Both the position numbers and the translations under genes were made by a program. 32,789 nt of DNA. It comes from an uncultured Bacteroidota bacterium (GTDB taxonomy: Bacteria; Bacteroidota; Bacteroidia; Chitinophagales; Chitinophagaceae). The stretch spans positions 1-32,789 of the forward strand of contig CAIRTW010000106.1 of NCBI GenBank assembly GCA_903881585.1, read 5' to 3'. Below, one piece after another: positions 14,551 through 21,780 of this stretch. Below the pieces are notes generated by a model. The model was not told where the DNA came from. It saw only the letters and a program-made list of their open reading frames with translations, and searched no databases. Numbering within the stretch: the stretch's first letter is position 1; each line of letters begins with the position of its first letter.

Positions 14551-16833
14551 ATGTTGAAATTCATGAGGAATAAAATTCTGATACCGCTATTGCTAATTGG
14601 CGCCCTCGCTGCTTTTTTTTCTTTTAAATACAGCCGAGTCACCGGGCAAACGTCAGATGAAAAAAGGAAGCTGGTAGTGCAGATGGTGATGAAGGTGATA
14701 AACGGTGGACACTACTCTCCAAAAGAACTGGATGATACCTTCTCCGCACGTGTATTTAACAAGCTGGTAAAGGAGTTCGACTACGATAAGCTCTATTTTA
14801 CGCAGCAGGACCGTGCTAAGTTGGGCGCATATGAGTTCAAGATAGATGATGAGATAAAAGGCAATTCGATAGAGTTTTTTGACAGCCTTGACGCTATCTA
14901 TATGAGGCGCTCTATGGGTGTTGAAAAGTATTATACCGAGATACTCGCCCGGCCTTTCAACTTCGAAGGCCACGAAATTTTGCAGCTGAACCCGGATAAG
15001 AAAGACTATGCAGCCGATGAAACCCAACTTAAAGAGCGCTGGGGACAATATCTGAAATACAGGGTGCTGGCCAAATACGTGGACTTAAAAAGTGACCAGG
15101 AAAAACTGAAAGAAAAGCTGGATACCGGCAGTTACAAAAAATACACAATAAAAGGTAAGGGAGATACCAGCATTACCGTGTATGTGGGCAGGGATAAAAC
15201 CGATACCATAAAAGGCGCGACCATCAAAACAAATGCAGAACTGGAAGCGCAGGCGCGTGAAGACATCAGGAAGAGCTATGACCGCTATTTTACGCGTATG
15301 CACAAGTGGAAAGACGACGACCGCTTTACTGCTTATGTAGATGCTATTACAGAAACCGAAGACCCGCACACTCAGTATTTTCCGCCAGATGATAAGAAAG
15401 ACTTTGATGTATCTATGAGCGGCAGCTTTGTGGGCATTGGCGCCAAGCTGAGCCCGGAGAATGATAAGGTTACCGTATCGTCTATCATAGTGGGCAGCCC
15501 GGCGGCACACCAGGGCGAGCTGAAGGCCGGTGATGAGATAACTAAGGTAGGCCAGGGCTCTGAGACACCGGTGGATATAACCGGCTATGAGCTGAACGAT
15601 GTAATAAAGCTGATACGTGGCCCCAAGGGATCAGAAGTGCGGCTCACCGTGAAGAGAATGGATGGCTCTACCAGGGTGATACCCATAAAAAGAGGAGTAA
15701 TAGAAATAGAAGAAACATTTGCAAAATCTGCTATTATTAAAAGCAAGGAAGGGCCTGTGGGCTATATACGCCTGCCTGAATTCTATGCTGATTTCAATCA
15801 TACCAGCGGTCGTACCTGCTCTGCAGATGTGGCTGCGGAGGTGAAAAAACTTAAGGAAGCTGGTGTTACCGGTATCATCCTCGATCTCCGCGATAATGGC
15901 GGTGGCTCACTGGGCGATGTTGTGGACATGGCTGGCATATTTGTAGGGAGAGGCCCGGTAGTGCAAGTGAAGAACAATGCTGCAAAACCTACAGTATTGC
16001 CCGCACAGGTTTATGACAGCGCCCTCTATACAGGGCCGCTGGTGATAATGGTGAACGAGAACAGCGCATCGGCGTCTGAAATACTCGCTGCCGCAATGCA
16101 GGATTATAAACGTGCGGTGATAGTGGGCGCCAACACTTATGGTAAAGGCACCGTGCAGAAAATGGTGGAGCTGGACCAAATGGTAGACCCCATGACCCGC
16201 CTGCAGATGATGGGCGACAGCACCGGTGCACAGGGTGGCTCAATAGGCGCTGTGAAGCTCACCATGGAGAAGTTCTACCGCATAAATGGTGGCTCTACCC
16301 AGCTTAAAGGAGTATCTCCGGATATTACGATACCAGATGCTTATGATGGGTATGATGATGAAGAACTGGGCGAAAGGCATAACAGATCTGCATTGCCATG
16401 GGATGACATAGACGCTGCGAAGTATAAGACCACCAACAGCCTTGGCAACCTGAAACAGCTGGCTACCCTCAGCGAGAGCCGTATTGTCACCAACCCTACT
16501 TTTAAACTGATAGAAGAGAATGCCGAGATCGTGAAAAAGAAGAGGGATGATAACAAGATATCGCTGAATGAGACTGAATTCAAGCGGGAGCAGGAACAGC
16601 TGAATGCCACATCAAAGAAGCTGGAAGAACTGCAAAAGAAGTCGATAGCAATGGACATGACCAACCCACCTGCAGACCTTGGTAAGATAAACGATGACAG
16701 CACAGCTATGACCAAGAACAAAGATTGGCTAAAGGCTTTGAGCAAAGATATTTATATCTCTGAATCAGTGAATATTGTAAACGACCTGCCTAAGAGCACC
16801 TCGAAGGTGAACCTGGGCACAGGTATGAAATAA
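14551..16833 (+). CDS. prc: Tail-specific (C-terminal processing) protease Prc, S41 family
   Basis: A periplasmic serine protease of 760 residues that degrades or trims proteins from their C-termini. Order of parts: N-terminal signal/anchor (MLKFMRNKILIPLLLIGALA), a long helical N-terminal domain, a PDZ domain at about 285-370 (SGSFVGIGAKLSPENDKVTV and GSPAAHQGELKAGDEITKVG), the S41 catalytic core, and a C-terminal DUF3340-like helical region to the end. The Ser-Lys dyad is visible: S507 in SASASEI and K532 in TYGKGTVQ, 25 residues apart as in known Tsp enzymes. It is monocistronic, with its own promoter box and a downstream terminator. Confidence 0.96.
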   Translation: MLKFMRNKILIPLLLIGALAAFFSFKYSRVTGQTSDEKRKLVVQMVMKVINGGHYSPKELDDTFSARVFNKLVKEFDYDKLYFTQQDRAKLGAYEFKIDDEIKGNSIEFFDSLDAIYMRRSMGVEKYYTEILARPFNFEGHEILQLNPDKKDYAADETQLKERWGQYLKYRVLAKYVDLKSDQEKLKEKLDTGSYKKYTIKGKGDTSITVYVGRDKTDTIKGATIKTNAELEAQAREDIRKSYDRYFTRMHKWKDDDRFTAYVDAITETEDPHTQYFPPDDKKDFDVSMSGSFVGIGAKLSPENDKVTVSSIIVGSPAAHQGELKAGDEITKVGQGSETPVDITGYELNDVIKLIRGPKGSEVRLTVKRMDGSTRVIPIKRGVIEIEETFAKSAIIKSKEGPVGYIRLPEFYADFNHTSGRTCSADVAAEVKKLKEAGVTGIILDLRDNGGGSLGDVVDMAGIFVGRGPVVQVKNNAAKPTVLPAQVYDSALYTGPLVIMVNENSASASEILAAAMQDYKRAVIVGANTYGKGTVQKMVELDQMVDPMTRLQMMGDSTGAQGGSIGAVKLTMEKFYRINGGSTQLKGVSPDITIPDAYDGYDDEELGERHNRSALPWDDIDAAKYKTTNSLGNLKQLATLSESRIVTNPTFKLIEENAEIVKKKRDDNKISLNETEFKREQEQLNATSKKLEELQKKSIAMDMTNPPADLGKINDDSTAMTKNKDWLKALSKDIYISESVNIVNDLPKSTSKVNLGTGMK

Positions 16834-16853
16834 TTGAGTTTTAGATTTTAGAG

Positions 16854-16887
16854 AAGGTTGTTCCGTTTTGGGGCAACCTTTTTTTAT
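16854..16887 (+). terminator. Intrinsic terminator of prc
   Basis: AAGGTTG (16854-16860) pairs with CAACCTT (16874-16880) around a 13-nt loop with an inner CC/GG pair, followed by a T-run. Two TTTTAGA heptads (16839-16852) lie between the stop codon and the stem. Confidence 0.8.
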
Positions 16888-17155
16888 TATGTCGGATCAG
16901 TGACAAAGGGCGAACACTCAGGTGAAATTATTCTATACGTTTCTTGCCCACAGGAAGCATCTGTACTCGTGCAGGGCAAATGCTGATGAGCACAATGCAT
17001 TGAATAATACTTTTCTGGGCAGCCAAGCCATTACCCGGAAGACACTTATTCATAGCTACATAGCACTGTTGATAGTGTCATTGTAAATATAAAAGCGGGT
17101 AGGGGAGAATAGGGCCTGTGACAACCTGTTGGATAAGAGCAGGCATTTTTTGTTT
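16888..17155. other. Spacer, no gene seen
   Basis: No ORF of credible length or composition, no RNA signature and no long repeat. It contains only the upstream region of the next gene. Confidence 0.5.
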
Positions 17156-17163
17156 TACATTTG
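17156..17163 (+). promoter_or_regulatory. -7 promoter box of 17191 gene
   Basis: TACATTTG, an exact TAnnTTTG match, 27 nt before ATG 17191. It overlaps a TTG at 17161 that is the first possible start, which argues against using that TTG. Confidence 0.45.
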
Positions 17164-17190
17164 TATACATCGCAAAACCTGGCACAAAAA

Positions 17191-17553
17191 ATGGAAATTG
17201 AATACGCATCGATGAGCAAAGAAGAGGCTCAGGCAGAAGTGGAAAAATATAAGTACCTGACCGGAGCTGAGATCACACACAGTGAAAATAAAGAACGATA
17301 TATCGTCACGGCTATTTTAGTTGCGCCATCAGCAGCTGATAAACTTAGGGAATTTATTATGCTTGTAAGCCAGTGCGATATAGGGTTAAAAACAGCGGCT
17401 GATCTGAAACAATTCAACGATAACTACACAGGGGAGGACTACACCGCCGTTCTTTTTGGCCGCAAAGTTTCTTCACCACCGGGCCACCTAGCGCTGCCCC
17501 TGCAGCACCTTGTAAACCAAAACGGAGAACTTGAGACGGGGTTTGGGTTTTAG
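17191..17553 (+). CDS. Hypothetical cytoplasmic protein
   Basis: 120 residues starting MEIEYASMSKEEAQAEVEKY. No signal peptide or membrane helix. An acidic helical N-terminus is followed by a strand-like YIVTAILVAPSAADKLREFI and a C-terminus with YTAVLFGRKVSSPPGHLALP. I do not recognise the family. The start at ATG 17191 is chosen over TTG 17161 because the promoter box overlaps the latter. It stands alone between the prc terminator and a small lipoprotein gene on the opposite strand. Confidence 0.5.
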   Translation: MEIEYASMSKEEAQAEVEKYKYLTGAEITHSENKERYIVTAILVAPSAADKLREFIMLVSQCDIGLKTAADLKQFNDNYTGEDYTAVLFGRKVSSPPGHLALPLQHLVNQNGELETGFGF

Positions 17554-17646
17554 GGAAGGGATAGCAGATTCTTAGCGAAACTGGCCGGAACCCGAAGTAG
17601 GGTATTGCAAATAGCCCGGAAATCAGAAGATTTGCATCCGTATCGA

Positions 17647-17862
17647 TTACTCAATAATCAGATTGCAGGTATCTAAGCCATCATGAGCGCCAAGCGTATC
17701 GCATTTACTTGCATAGGTTTTGGGATCGGGCTTGTATTGAATACCAAGGTCATAGCTATTGACCTTTCCATCTCCCTGACAAATACATTGCACGTCTCTC
17801 TTTTTAGTGCAGGACCAAAAAAACAAAACACCCGAAAGGAACAGAACAAAAATGGCTTTCAT
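17647..17862 (-). CDS. Small lipoprotein
   Basis: 71 residues with a clear lipoprotein signal: MKAIFVLFLSGVLFFWSC, lipobox cysteine at 18, then TKKRD. The mature part of about 53 residues carries four cysteines (VQCICQGDG, SKCDTLG, DTCNLI), probably forming disulfides in the periplasm or at the surface. No family is recognised. The next gene on the same strand, a 61-aa membrane protein, lies 88 bp upstream. Confidence 0.65.
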   Translation of the reverse strand: MKAIFVLFLSGVLFFWSCTKKRDVQCICQGDGKVNSYDLGIQYKPDPKTYASKCDTLGAHDGLDTCNLIIE

Positions 17863-17950
17863 AAAAAAGTTCTACCAAATAACGCAATAGTGGGGATATT
17901 ATTATGAATAGAGTTGGGAAGGGTAGAAGCACCCGGATAAAGTTTTCATT

Positions 17951-18136
17951 TCAACTATTTTCAGCTTGCTCCCGCTGTTTCATGACCAGGAATACACCAA
18001 ATATTATTATGCCAATTGCAAGGCTTATGATATAAACAACAGTTGGCAAAGTATGGCTCACATTCATCCCTATGCCTCCAAAACCTACGAATATTGCAGA
18101 TAGTATATTAAAATGACTATACCATTTATTCTTCAT
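17951..18136 (-). CDS. Small two-helix membrane protein
   Basis: 61 residues, ATG start, with two hydrophobic helices (about 10-26 and 32-52) joined by a short loop, and a charged C-terminus KQREQAENS. No family can be named. It lies upstream of the small lipoprotein gene on the same strand. Confidence 0.5.
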   Translation of the reverse strand: MKNKWYSHFNILSAIFVGFGGIGMNVSHTLPTVVYIISLAIGIIIFGVFLVMKQREQAENS

Positions 18137-18186
18137 TAGGGGAGTATTATTACAATCAAAGATAATAAAAAGGCTGCGATTTATGT

Positions 18187-18246
18187 CACGTCCTCGCCGA
18201 GTCTCTGCTTTTCGCGGGACTTACCGATACCCTTTTCTGAATAAAC
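18187..18246. repeat. 60-bp direct repeat, copy 1
   Basis: Begins CACGTCCTCGCCGAGTCTCT and continues through GCTTTTCG and GATACCC. About three-quarters identical to 19159-19218 in the same orientation. The two copies flank the GNAT-like gene and its downstream neighbour. Confidence 0.6.
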
Positions 18247-18271
18247 AATTTACTTGTACTTTTCGCTCCCG

Positions 18272-18880
18272 ATGGCCCTCATATACAATCCTGCGAATAA
18301 TGGCAAAGACCTTACGGGTTACGACTGTTTATTAACCACGGGGTATGAACCAGATGAAATAATCAGTTTTACGGGCGCCGATTATGCCGGTAATTATAAC
18401 CGAACCGTACAAATTGACGGCATTTATCCGGCTGTGAGAGTAAATATCCGGCACGATGGCTTTTCTCTATCTCGAACCATAAATTTTGAAGAGAAGATAA
18501 TCTATAACGAGCGGTTTACAGTAAAGAAGACTGGCAGGGGATTAGGAGCAGGGATTCTAAAAAGCCAGGTGGATGTGGCAATGAACGCTGGGTTCGAGCA
18601 GATAAAAGTGTTTGCGATGGGTGACAATCAAAGCCTCAAAAAATGGAACGGATATATTACCTGGGCGAAATTGGGATTTACAATGGAAGGCTTCGAAGAA
18701 AATCAATTCAATGATTTTCTAAAACTTCATGAGAGGAATGAGAAAAATCTCCATCAATTAATTAGTACAACGAATGGAGAACGGCTATGGAAAGAAAATG
18801 GATACTCTTGGTTTGGAGAGTTTGTTTTAAGGGAAGATTCCTTAAATATGAAACTATTAATTGAATACATGAACAGATAA
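18272..18880 (+). CDS. GNAT-fold-like protein
   Basis: 202 residues from ATG 18272. A TTG 18 nt upstream overlaps the promoter-like TACTTTTC. Residues around the middle read KKTGRGLGAGILKSQVDVAM followed by NAGFEQIKVFAMGD and NGYITWAKLGF. R-G-L-G-A-G fits the acetyl-CoA pyrophosphate loop (Q/RxxGxG/A) of GCN5-related acetyltransferases, and the 'NGY.tWaklGF' ending is typical of a divergent GNAT branch. The substrate is unknown. The C-terminal 60 residues are charged and not recognisable. The gene and the following minus-strand ORF lie between two 60-bp direct repeats, hinting at a mobile cassette. Confidence 0.6.
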   Translation: MALIYNPANNGKDLTGYDCLLTTGYEPDEIISFTGADYAGNYNRTVQIDGIYPAVRVNIRHDGFSLSRTINFEEKIIYNERFTVKKTGRGLGAGILKSQVDVAMNAGFEQIKVFAMGDNQSLKKWNGYITWAKLGFTMEGFEENQFNDFLKLHERNEKNLHQLISTTNGERLWKENGYSWFGEFVLREDSLNMKLLIEYMNR

Positions 18881-18882
18881 AG

Positions 18883-19092
18883 CTACTCGGCTAGCATTTT
18901 TTGCAGCAAATCTTCCTTCACTTTTATCGGATCCTTTTTTTCAATTTCTTTTAGAAAATTCAAATCGTCTCCATATAAATGCACAATAGCTTTTTCAAAT
19001 CCCAGTCTGATAACTTTCCCAACCAGCATTAATTTGTGGGCAATTTCTTCGTGCTGATCAATATACCTAGTCCTGTTTTGCGCCGTATCCAT
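18883..19092 (-). CDS. Small hypothetical protein
   Basis: 69 residues from ATG 19092, chosen because an exact TAnnTTTG box (TAACTTTG, 19108-19115 minus) lies 15 nt upstream. The frame stays open to a GTG at 19161 (92 aa), but that start lies inside the 60-bp repeat. The protein is a charged helical sequence (YIDQHEEIAHKLMLVGKVIR, then EKKDPIKVKEDLLQKMLAE) with no signal or membrane segment. Its stop is 2 bp from the stop of the GNAT-like gene on the other strand, so the two converge tightly. Confidence 0.5.
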   Translation of the reverse strand: MDTAQNRTRYIDQHEEIAHKLMLVGKVIRLGFEKAIVHLYGDDLNFLKEIEKKDPIKVKEDLLQKMLAE

Positions 19093-19158
19093 ATCGCACC
19101 TTTTTATCAAAGTTACATAATTTCTTAAAACTGAATCCTTTTTAACAGTAAAGAAATT

Positions 19159-19218
19159 CACGTCCTTGCCAAGTCTCTGCTTTTCGTAAAACTTGGCGAT
19201 ACCCGTTTCGGAGATAAA
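19159..19218. repeat. 60-bp direct repeat, copy 2
   Basis: Begins CACGTCCTTGCCAAGTCTCT and shares GCTTTTCG and GATACCC with copy 1. It contains a perfect inverted repeat, GCCAAGT and ACTTGGC, around a 16-nt loop; copy 1 keeps only a degenerate form. Confidence 0.6.
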
Positions 19219-19277
19219 AAGAAAACTATTGAATTCTTACCTCAACGGCCACACGTCCTGAAATAAACATGTGAAAT

Positions 19278-19583
19278 TCATAAAGGAGGTGGAAATTTCA
19301 AATTCAAATAATGCAAATGAGAGGCAAGGTTATAGACCATTGCATGCATTACAAGTTTACAGGAATTAAAACTGTCATCGTTTTCCAGAATTTCAATGGC
19401 TTCATAGCAAGTGTTTATATAACCCATTTGGTGTTTCATATCTGCAGACCGGAACACATACTTTATGCTTTTTATCTTTTCTTTCAGTTCTTCAGGATCA
19501 ATTCCGGGTTTGCAGCCGCGTTTAAGAAACTCGATGTGTTCAGCAACAATTATTTTCTGCTGGTCAATTTTTGGAAGGTGCAT
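19278..19583 (-). CDS. Hypothetical helical protein
   Basis: 101 residues, ATG start, entirely cytoplasmic by composition. It opens with MHLPKIDQQKIIVAEHIEFL and is helical throughout, with basic patches (LKEKIKSIKYVFRSADMKHQ) and a histidine-rich C-terminal helix (MHAMVYNLASHLHYL) ending KFPPPL. No family recognised. It lies just outside the second 60-bp repeat and transcribes away from the long non-coding region. Confidence 0.5.
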   Translation of the reverse strand: MHLPKIDQQKIIVAEHIEFLKRGCKPGIDPEELKEKIKSIKYVFRSADMKHQMGYINTCYEAIEILENDDSFNSCKLVMHAMVYNLASHLHYLNLKFPPPL

Positions 19584-19689
19584 AATTTGTTGTTTTTAGT
19601 TTTAAGTAGTTGATTATTAATCTGTTGTTTTCTTTATCGATATTCTGTAACGTAAAATTAAACAACATTTTTGTTCTATAATTTACATT

Positions 19690-19857
19690 ATGTTAAGTAG
19701 AATAACAATAGAAAAAGCAATTATGGTTACCCGATTCCTACTTAACAGTAAGGATATTATAGAAGCCCGAAGTTACTGGTCAGGTAATCGCAAACAGATC
19801 TATCCCCTGCTTCCGTTTTGCTGTAGCTTAATTATTCCAGTCCTAGAATACTGGTAG
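19690..19857 (+). CDS. Possible 55-aa small protein
   Basis: ATG 19690 to TAG 19857 encodes 55 residues beginning MLSRITIEKAIMVTRFLLNS and ending CCSLIIPVLEYW. The C-terminal third is hydrophobic. Support is weak: no clear promoter box or ribosome site. The first part of the frame overlaps a 10-bp inverted repeat, so the stretch could equally be regulatory DNA. Confidence 0.25.
   Translation: MLSRITIEKAIMVTRFLLNSKDIIEARSYWSGNRKQIYPLLPFCCSLIIPVLEYW
19691..19747. repeat. 10-bp inverted repeat with 37-nt spacer
   Basis: TGTTAAGTAG (19691-19700) and its exact complement CTACTTAACA (19738-19747). The geometry is close to that of the 12-bp inverted repeat at 20291-20350. Confidence 0.5.
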
Positions 19858-20132
19858 AAAAAATCATAGGGCACACCAGACATTCTAAAAAATTTCGCAC
19901 AGATCCTCAATGAAAATCACATGCAGATTCTTTCAGCGGCCATCCTGGGAGGCCCAGAGTTTGCAAAATTTTCATCAAAAATATCTGCTCAGTTTGCAGC
20001 TAGCTTTGCATTCATTCAGTTGCAAAATTTTATAAATAGTCACTCATTAACCAACCGAAAATCTCATGTTTGATTTATAACGCCGTTTTCCTGCGCTATT
20101 GATTTCACAAGAAGCAACGCCACTTTTATAGC
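19858..20132. other. AT-rich spacer, no gene seen
   Basis: No convincing ORF. The only structure noted is a repeated TTGCAAAATTTT (about 19967-19980 and 20018-20031). Confidence 0.5.
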
Positions 20133-20307
20133 TTATCCACATATCCACAGTTATCATAGTTTCCATAGCTACATGCAGCATTATAGTCTATTTTTTTGTT
20201 TGTCAACACTATAGTTTCATATAGTTGTTTTTGATTCACCCCATGTTTCTAACAGTTTACCCACAATATTTGGCACTCAACAAATCTGGCATTACATTTG
20301 TTGATAA
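20133..20307. promoter_or_regulatory. Cluster of DnaA-box-like sites in AT-rich DNA
   Basis: A perfect DnaA box, TTATCCACA (20133-20141), is followed with one base overlap by ATATCCACA (20141-20149). TTACCCACA lies at 20257-20265 and, on the other strand, TTATCAACA at 20307-20299, each one mismatch from the perfect box. Between them are imperfect repeats of ATAGTTTC-CATAG type. This could be a replication-origin-like or DnaA-controlled region. No dnaA gene or GC-skew evidence is available here. Confidence 0.35.
20269..20300 (+). promoter_or_regulatory. Consensus Bacteroidota promoter for 49-aa gene
   Basis: TTTG (20269-20272), exactly 20 nt, then TACATTTG (20293-20300): a full match to the -33/-7 consensus TTTG-N19-21-TAnnTTTG. 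It reads toward the small ORF at 20392, giving a leader of about 85 nt. Confidence 0.65.
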
Positions 20308-20350
20308 CAATTTAATAACTTATCTTAGTATAATGATTAACAAATGTAAT
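20291..20350. repeat. Perfect 12-bp inverted repeat with 36-nt spacer
   Basis: ATTACATTTGTT (20291-20302) and AACAAATGTAAT (20339-20350). Each arm contains a TACATTTG -7 box on its own strand, so the two boxes face each other. The spacer is very AT-rich. Confidence 0.6.
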
Positions 20351-20391
20351 TCTGAGTAACCCGATTGTTTAACCTTTTAAATTGCTGTTTT

Positions 20392-20541
20392 ATGATCATC
20401 GCAGCCGTAGTATTTTTCGCCACCGTACTGGTCTTCCCTAATCTGGGACTTTCTAAAAAGCCAAAGGGACACCTGGACAAACACCGTTCTTACAGTCAAT
20501 GGGAGCGCGCCCGTCACGAACACCAGCGCTACTCTCACTGA
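20392..20541 (+). CDS. 49-aa membrane microprotein
   Basis: ATG 20392 to TGA 20541. Residues 2-20 (IIAAVVFFATVLVFPNLGL) form a single transmembrane helix. The rest is strongly basic and aromatic: SKKPKGHLDKHRSYSQWERA, then RHEHQRYSH. The abrupt rise in GC content over its AT-rich surroundings, the good amphipathic design and a consensus promoter 91 bp upstream support a real gene. It has no recognised family. A GC hairpin (CCGCAC at 20583-20588, GTGCGG at 20602-20607) follows but lacks a T-run. Confidence 0.55.
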   Translation: MIIAAVVFFATVLVFPNLGLSKKPKGHLDKHRSYSQWERARHEHQRYSH

Positions 20542-20713
20542 GCTACTTGCGCCAATCCATTCCCTTATCACCACCAGGCGCTCCGCACACTGAAAACTTC
20601 CGTGCGGCTCCTTGCCCTTAATTTTACTCTGCGCATGGTATTTCGGTTATGCTCACCGGAATACATGCTCCCACCGGGGGCGAAAATGTTCTATTGAAGT
20701 ATCAATAAATCGT

Positions 20714-20745
20714 CTTGGAGCGAATCAATTTGCATACTACCTTTG
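20714..20745 (+). promoter_or_regulatory. Near-consensus promoter of putative RNA
   Basis: CTTG (20714-20717), exactly 20 nt, then TACCTTTG (20738-20745): a perfect -7 box and a -33 box with one mismatch. No credible protein gene lies downstream until 21376. Confidence 0.55.
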
Positions 20746-20876
20746 CTCCAACATTACACCTTTCCAGGCAAAGAATGCTGTGTTGCAGAGTCTTCGAGTG
20801 CAAGCCACTTAAAAATAACCGGGCTAACTACCCTGCTTTTCGCCGAAAAATCATATAGTTTTTTCTGTAAGCCAAA

Positions 20877-21013
20877 ATCAAGTTAATCACATAAATCAAA
20901 CGAATTTCGTTCAGGCAAACTTGCTCAAATGAGCAAGAATTGAGCAACTTTTCAGGCTGTTTTTACGATAAGTAATTGATAATCAATTATAAGTTGAGCA
21001 TAAAGTATTTCGG
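20877..21013. repeat. Tandem unit A with two palindromes
   Basis: Contains TTGCTCAAATGAGCAA (20921-20936; 7-bp arms), a third half-site TTGAGCAA three bases later, and TAATTGATAATCAATTA (20973-20989; perfect 8-bp arms around one base). Aligned with unit B, about three-quarters of positions match; the 27-bp palindrome block is identical. Confidence 0.7.
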
Positions 21014-21080
21014 AAAATGTGCGCAATAATATCATAAAGCCAGCTCTCGATTCTGAAAAATTAAATCTTTTTTCACCTGC

Positions 21081-21210
21081 AATCAGGTTAATCAAACGAA
21101 TCATAGTTCAGACATTCTTGCTCAAATGAGCAAGAATTGAGCAATTTTTACAGCTATTTTTAGCATAAGACATTGATAATCAATAAGAAGTTAAGCAATA
21201 AACTTTTCGG
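21081..21210. repeat. Tandem unit B with two palindromes
   Basis: The same order of elements as unit A, about 200 bp downstream: palindrome TTGCTCAAATGAGCAA at 21118-21133, half-site TTGAGCAA, then ATTGATAATCAAT at 21172-21184. Both copies end in TTTTCGG/ATTTCGG. Preservation of the palindromes while spacer bases differ suggests selection on them. Confidence 0.7.
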
Positions 21211-21216
21211 GTAAAA

Positions 21217-21244
21217 GCAGGCAATATCGTTCCTGCGGTTTTTT
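21217..21244 (+). terminator. Intrinsic terminator of the putative RNA
   Basis: GCAGG (21217-21221) pairs with CCTGC (21232-21236), followed by GG and six T residues. Confidence 0.55.
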
Positions 21245-21375
21245 GCCGCCTTAAAAACATAATAAATGTAATTACGCCTCTGCGTCTTGGCGAGAAACTT
21301 TTTTTACTGTTCTCCGTTAGAGATAACCTTTGTGTTCTACCAAACAATTAATACATTTACAAAAAAGCATTACAG

Positions 21376-21780
21376 ATGAAGCGAACCTTATTTTTCGCGC
21401 TCTTTGCGCTCCCCTTTCTTATTATCAGTTCTTATACCAGCCGGGCGCAGTGTGCCGTATATTATTGCCCGCAAATGGGGGCAGTGGGTTACTCCTATAG
21501 CGATGATGAGACCGGCCACAACATGGAAACAATAAAAAAGAATGCGCTGAAGCAATGCCAGGATCTGGGCGGCAAAAGTTGCACCCTGCTGTATGCCACT
21601 CAAAAAGTGGGTTGGGGCGGTTTTATTAGAGGGAAGGATGCTAGCGGGAATGCGTTATTTTTTGCCGTTGGTCACCAACTCTCAGATGCATTTTCAAAGA
21701 GCGAGCTTAGGCGGAAGTACCTGGCTGCAGATGGGATAGAACTGAATGACGTGTTGATGGTAACGTGGAAAGCGGAGTGA
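21376..21780 (+). CDS. Secreted DUF4189-like protein
   Basis: 134 residues with a signal peptide (MKRTLFFALFALPFLIISSY, TSRAQ; cleavage near residue 25). The mature part shows a DUF4189-like pattern: an aromatic GAVGYSYSDDETGHNMETIK stretch, then KNALKQCQDLGGKSCTLL with two cysteines in the 'A...C...gg..C' arrangement, then a GWGGF turn. Two further cysteines sit at the mature N-terminus (QCAVYYCP). The domain's function is unknown. The protein is probably periplasmic or surface-exposed and disulfide-bonded. It lies just downstream of the putative RNA, with its own spacer of 130 bp. Confidence 0.65.
   Translation: MKRTLFFALFALPFLIISSYTSRAQCAVYYCPQMGAVGYSYSDDETGHNMETIKKNALKQCQDLGGKSCTLLYATQKVGWGGFIRGKDASGNALFFAVGHQLSDAFSKSELRRKYLAADGIELNDVLMVTWKAE

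Larger units (their letters stand above)
20752..21244 (+). ncRNA. Putative non-coding RNA with tandem palindromic units
   Basis: Inferred from parts rather than from a known family: a near-consensus promoter, about 490 nt without a good ORF, two tandem copies of a 130-bp palindrome-containing unit, and an intrinsic terminator at 21217-21244. Each unit would fold into at least two hairpins, from TTGCTCA/TGAGCAA and ATTGAT/ATCAAT. A 27-codon ORF at 20775-20858 (MLCCRVFECKPLKNNRANYP...) lies near the 5' end and could be a leader peptide. It might instead be an operator array in untranscribed DNA. Confidence 0.35.

Noticed and set aside
20612-20812. 66-aa ORF starting at TTG across the RNA promoter
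   Set aside because: It has no promoter or start support, overlaps the strong -33/-7 elements, and its composition is not protein-like. I could not exclude a remnant gene.
20877-21210. Tandem palindromes as a CRISPR array
   Set aside because: There are only two copies, units are about 200 bp apart with related (not unique) spacers, and no cas genes are present.
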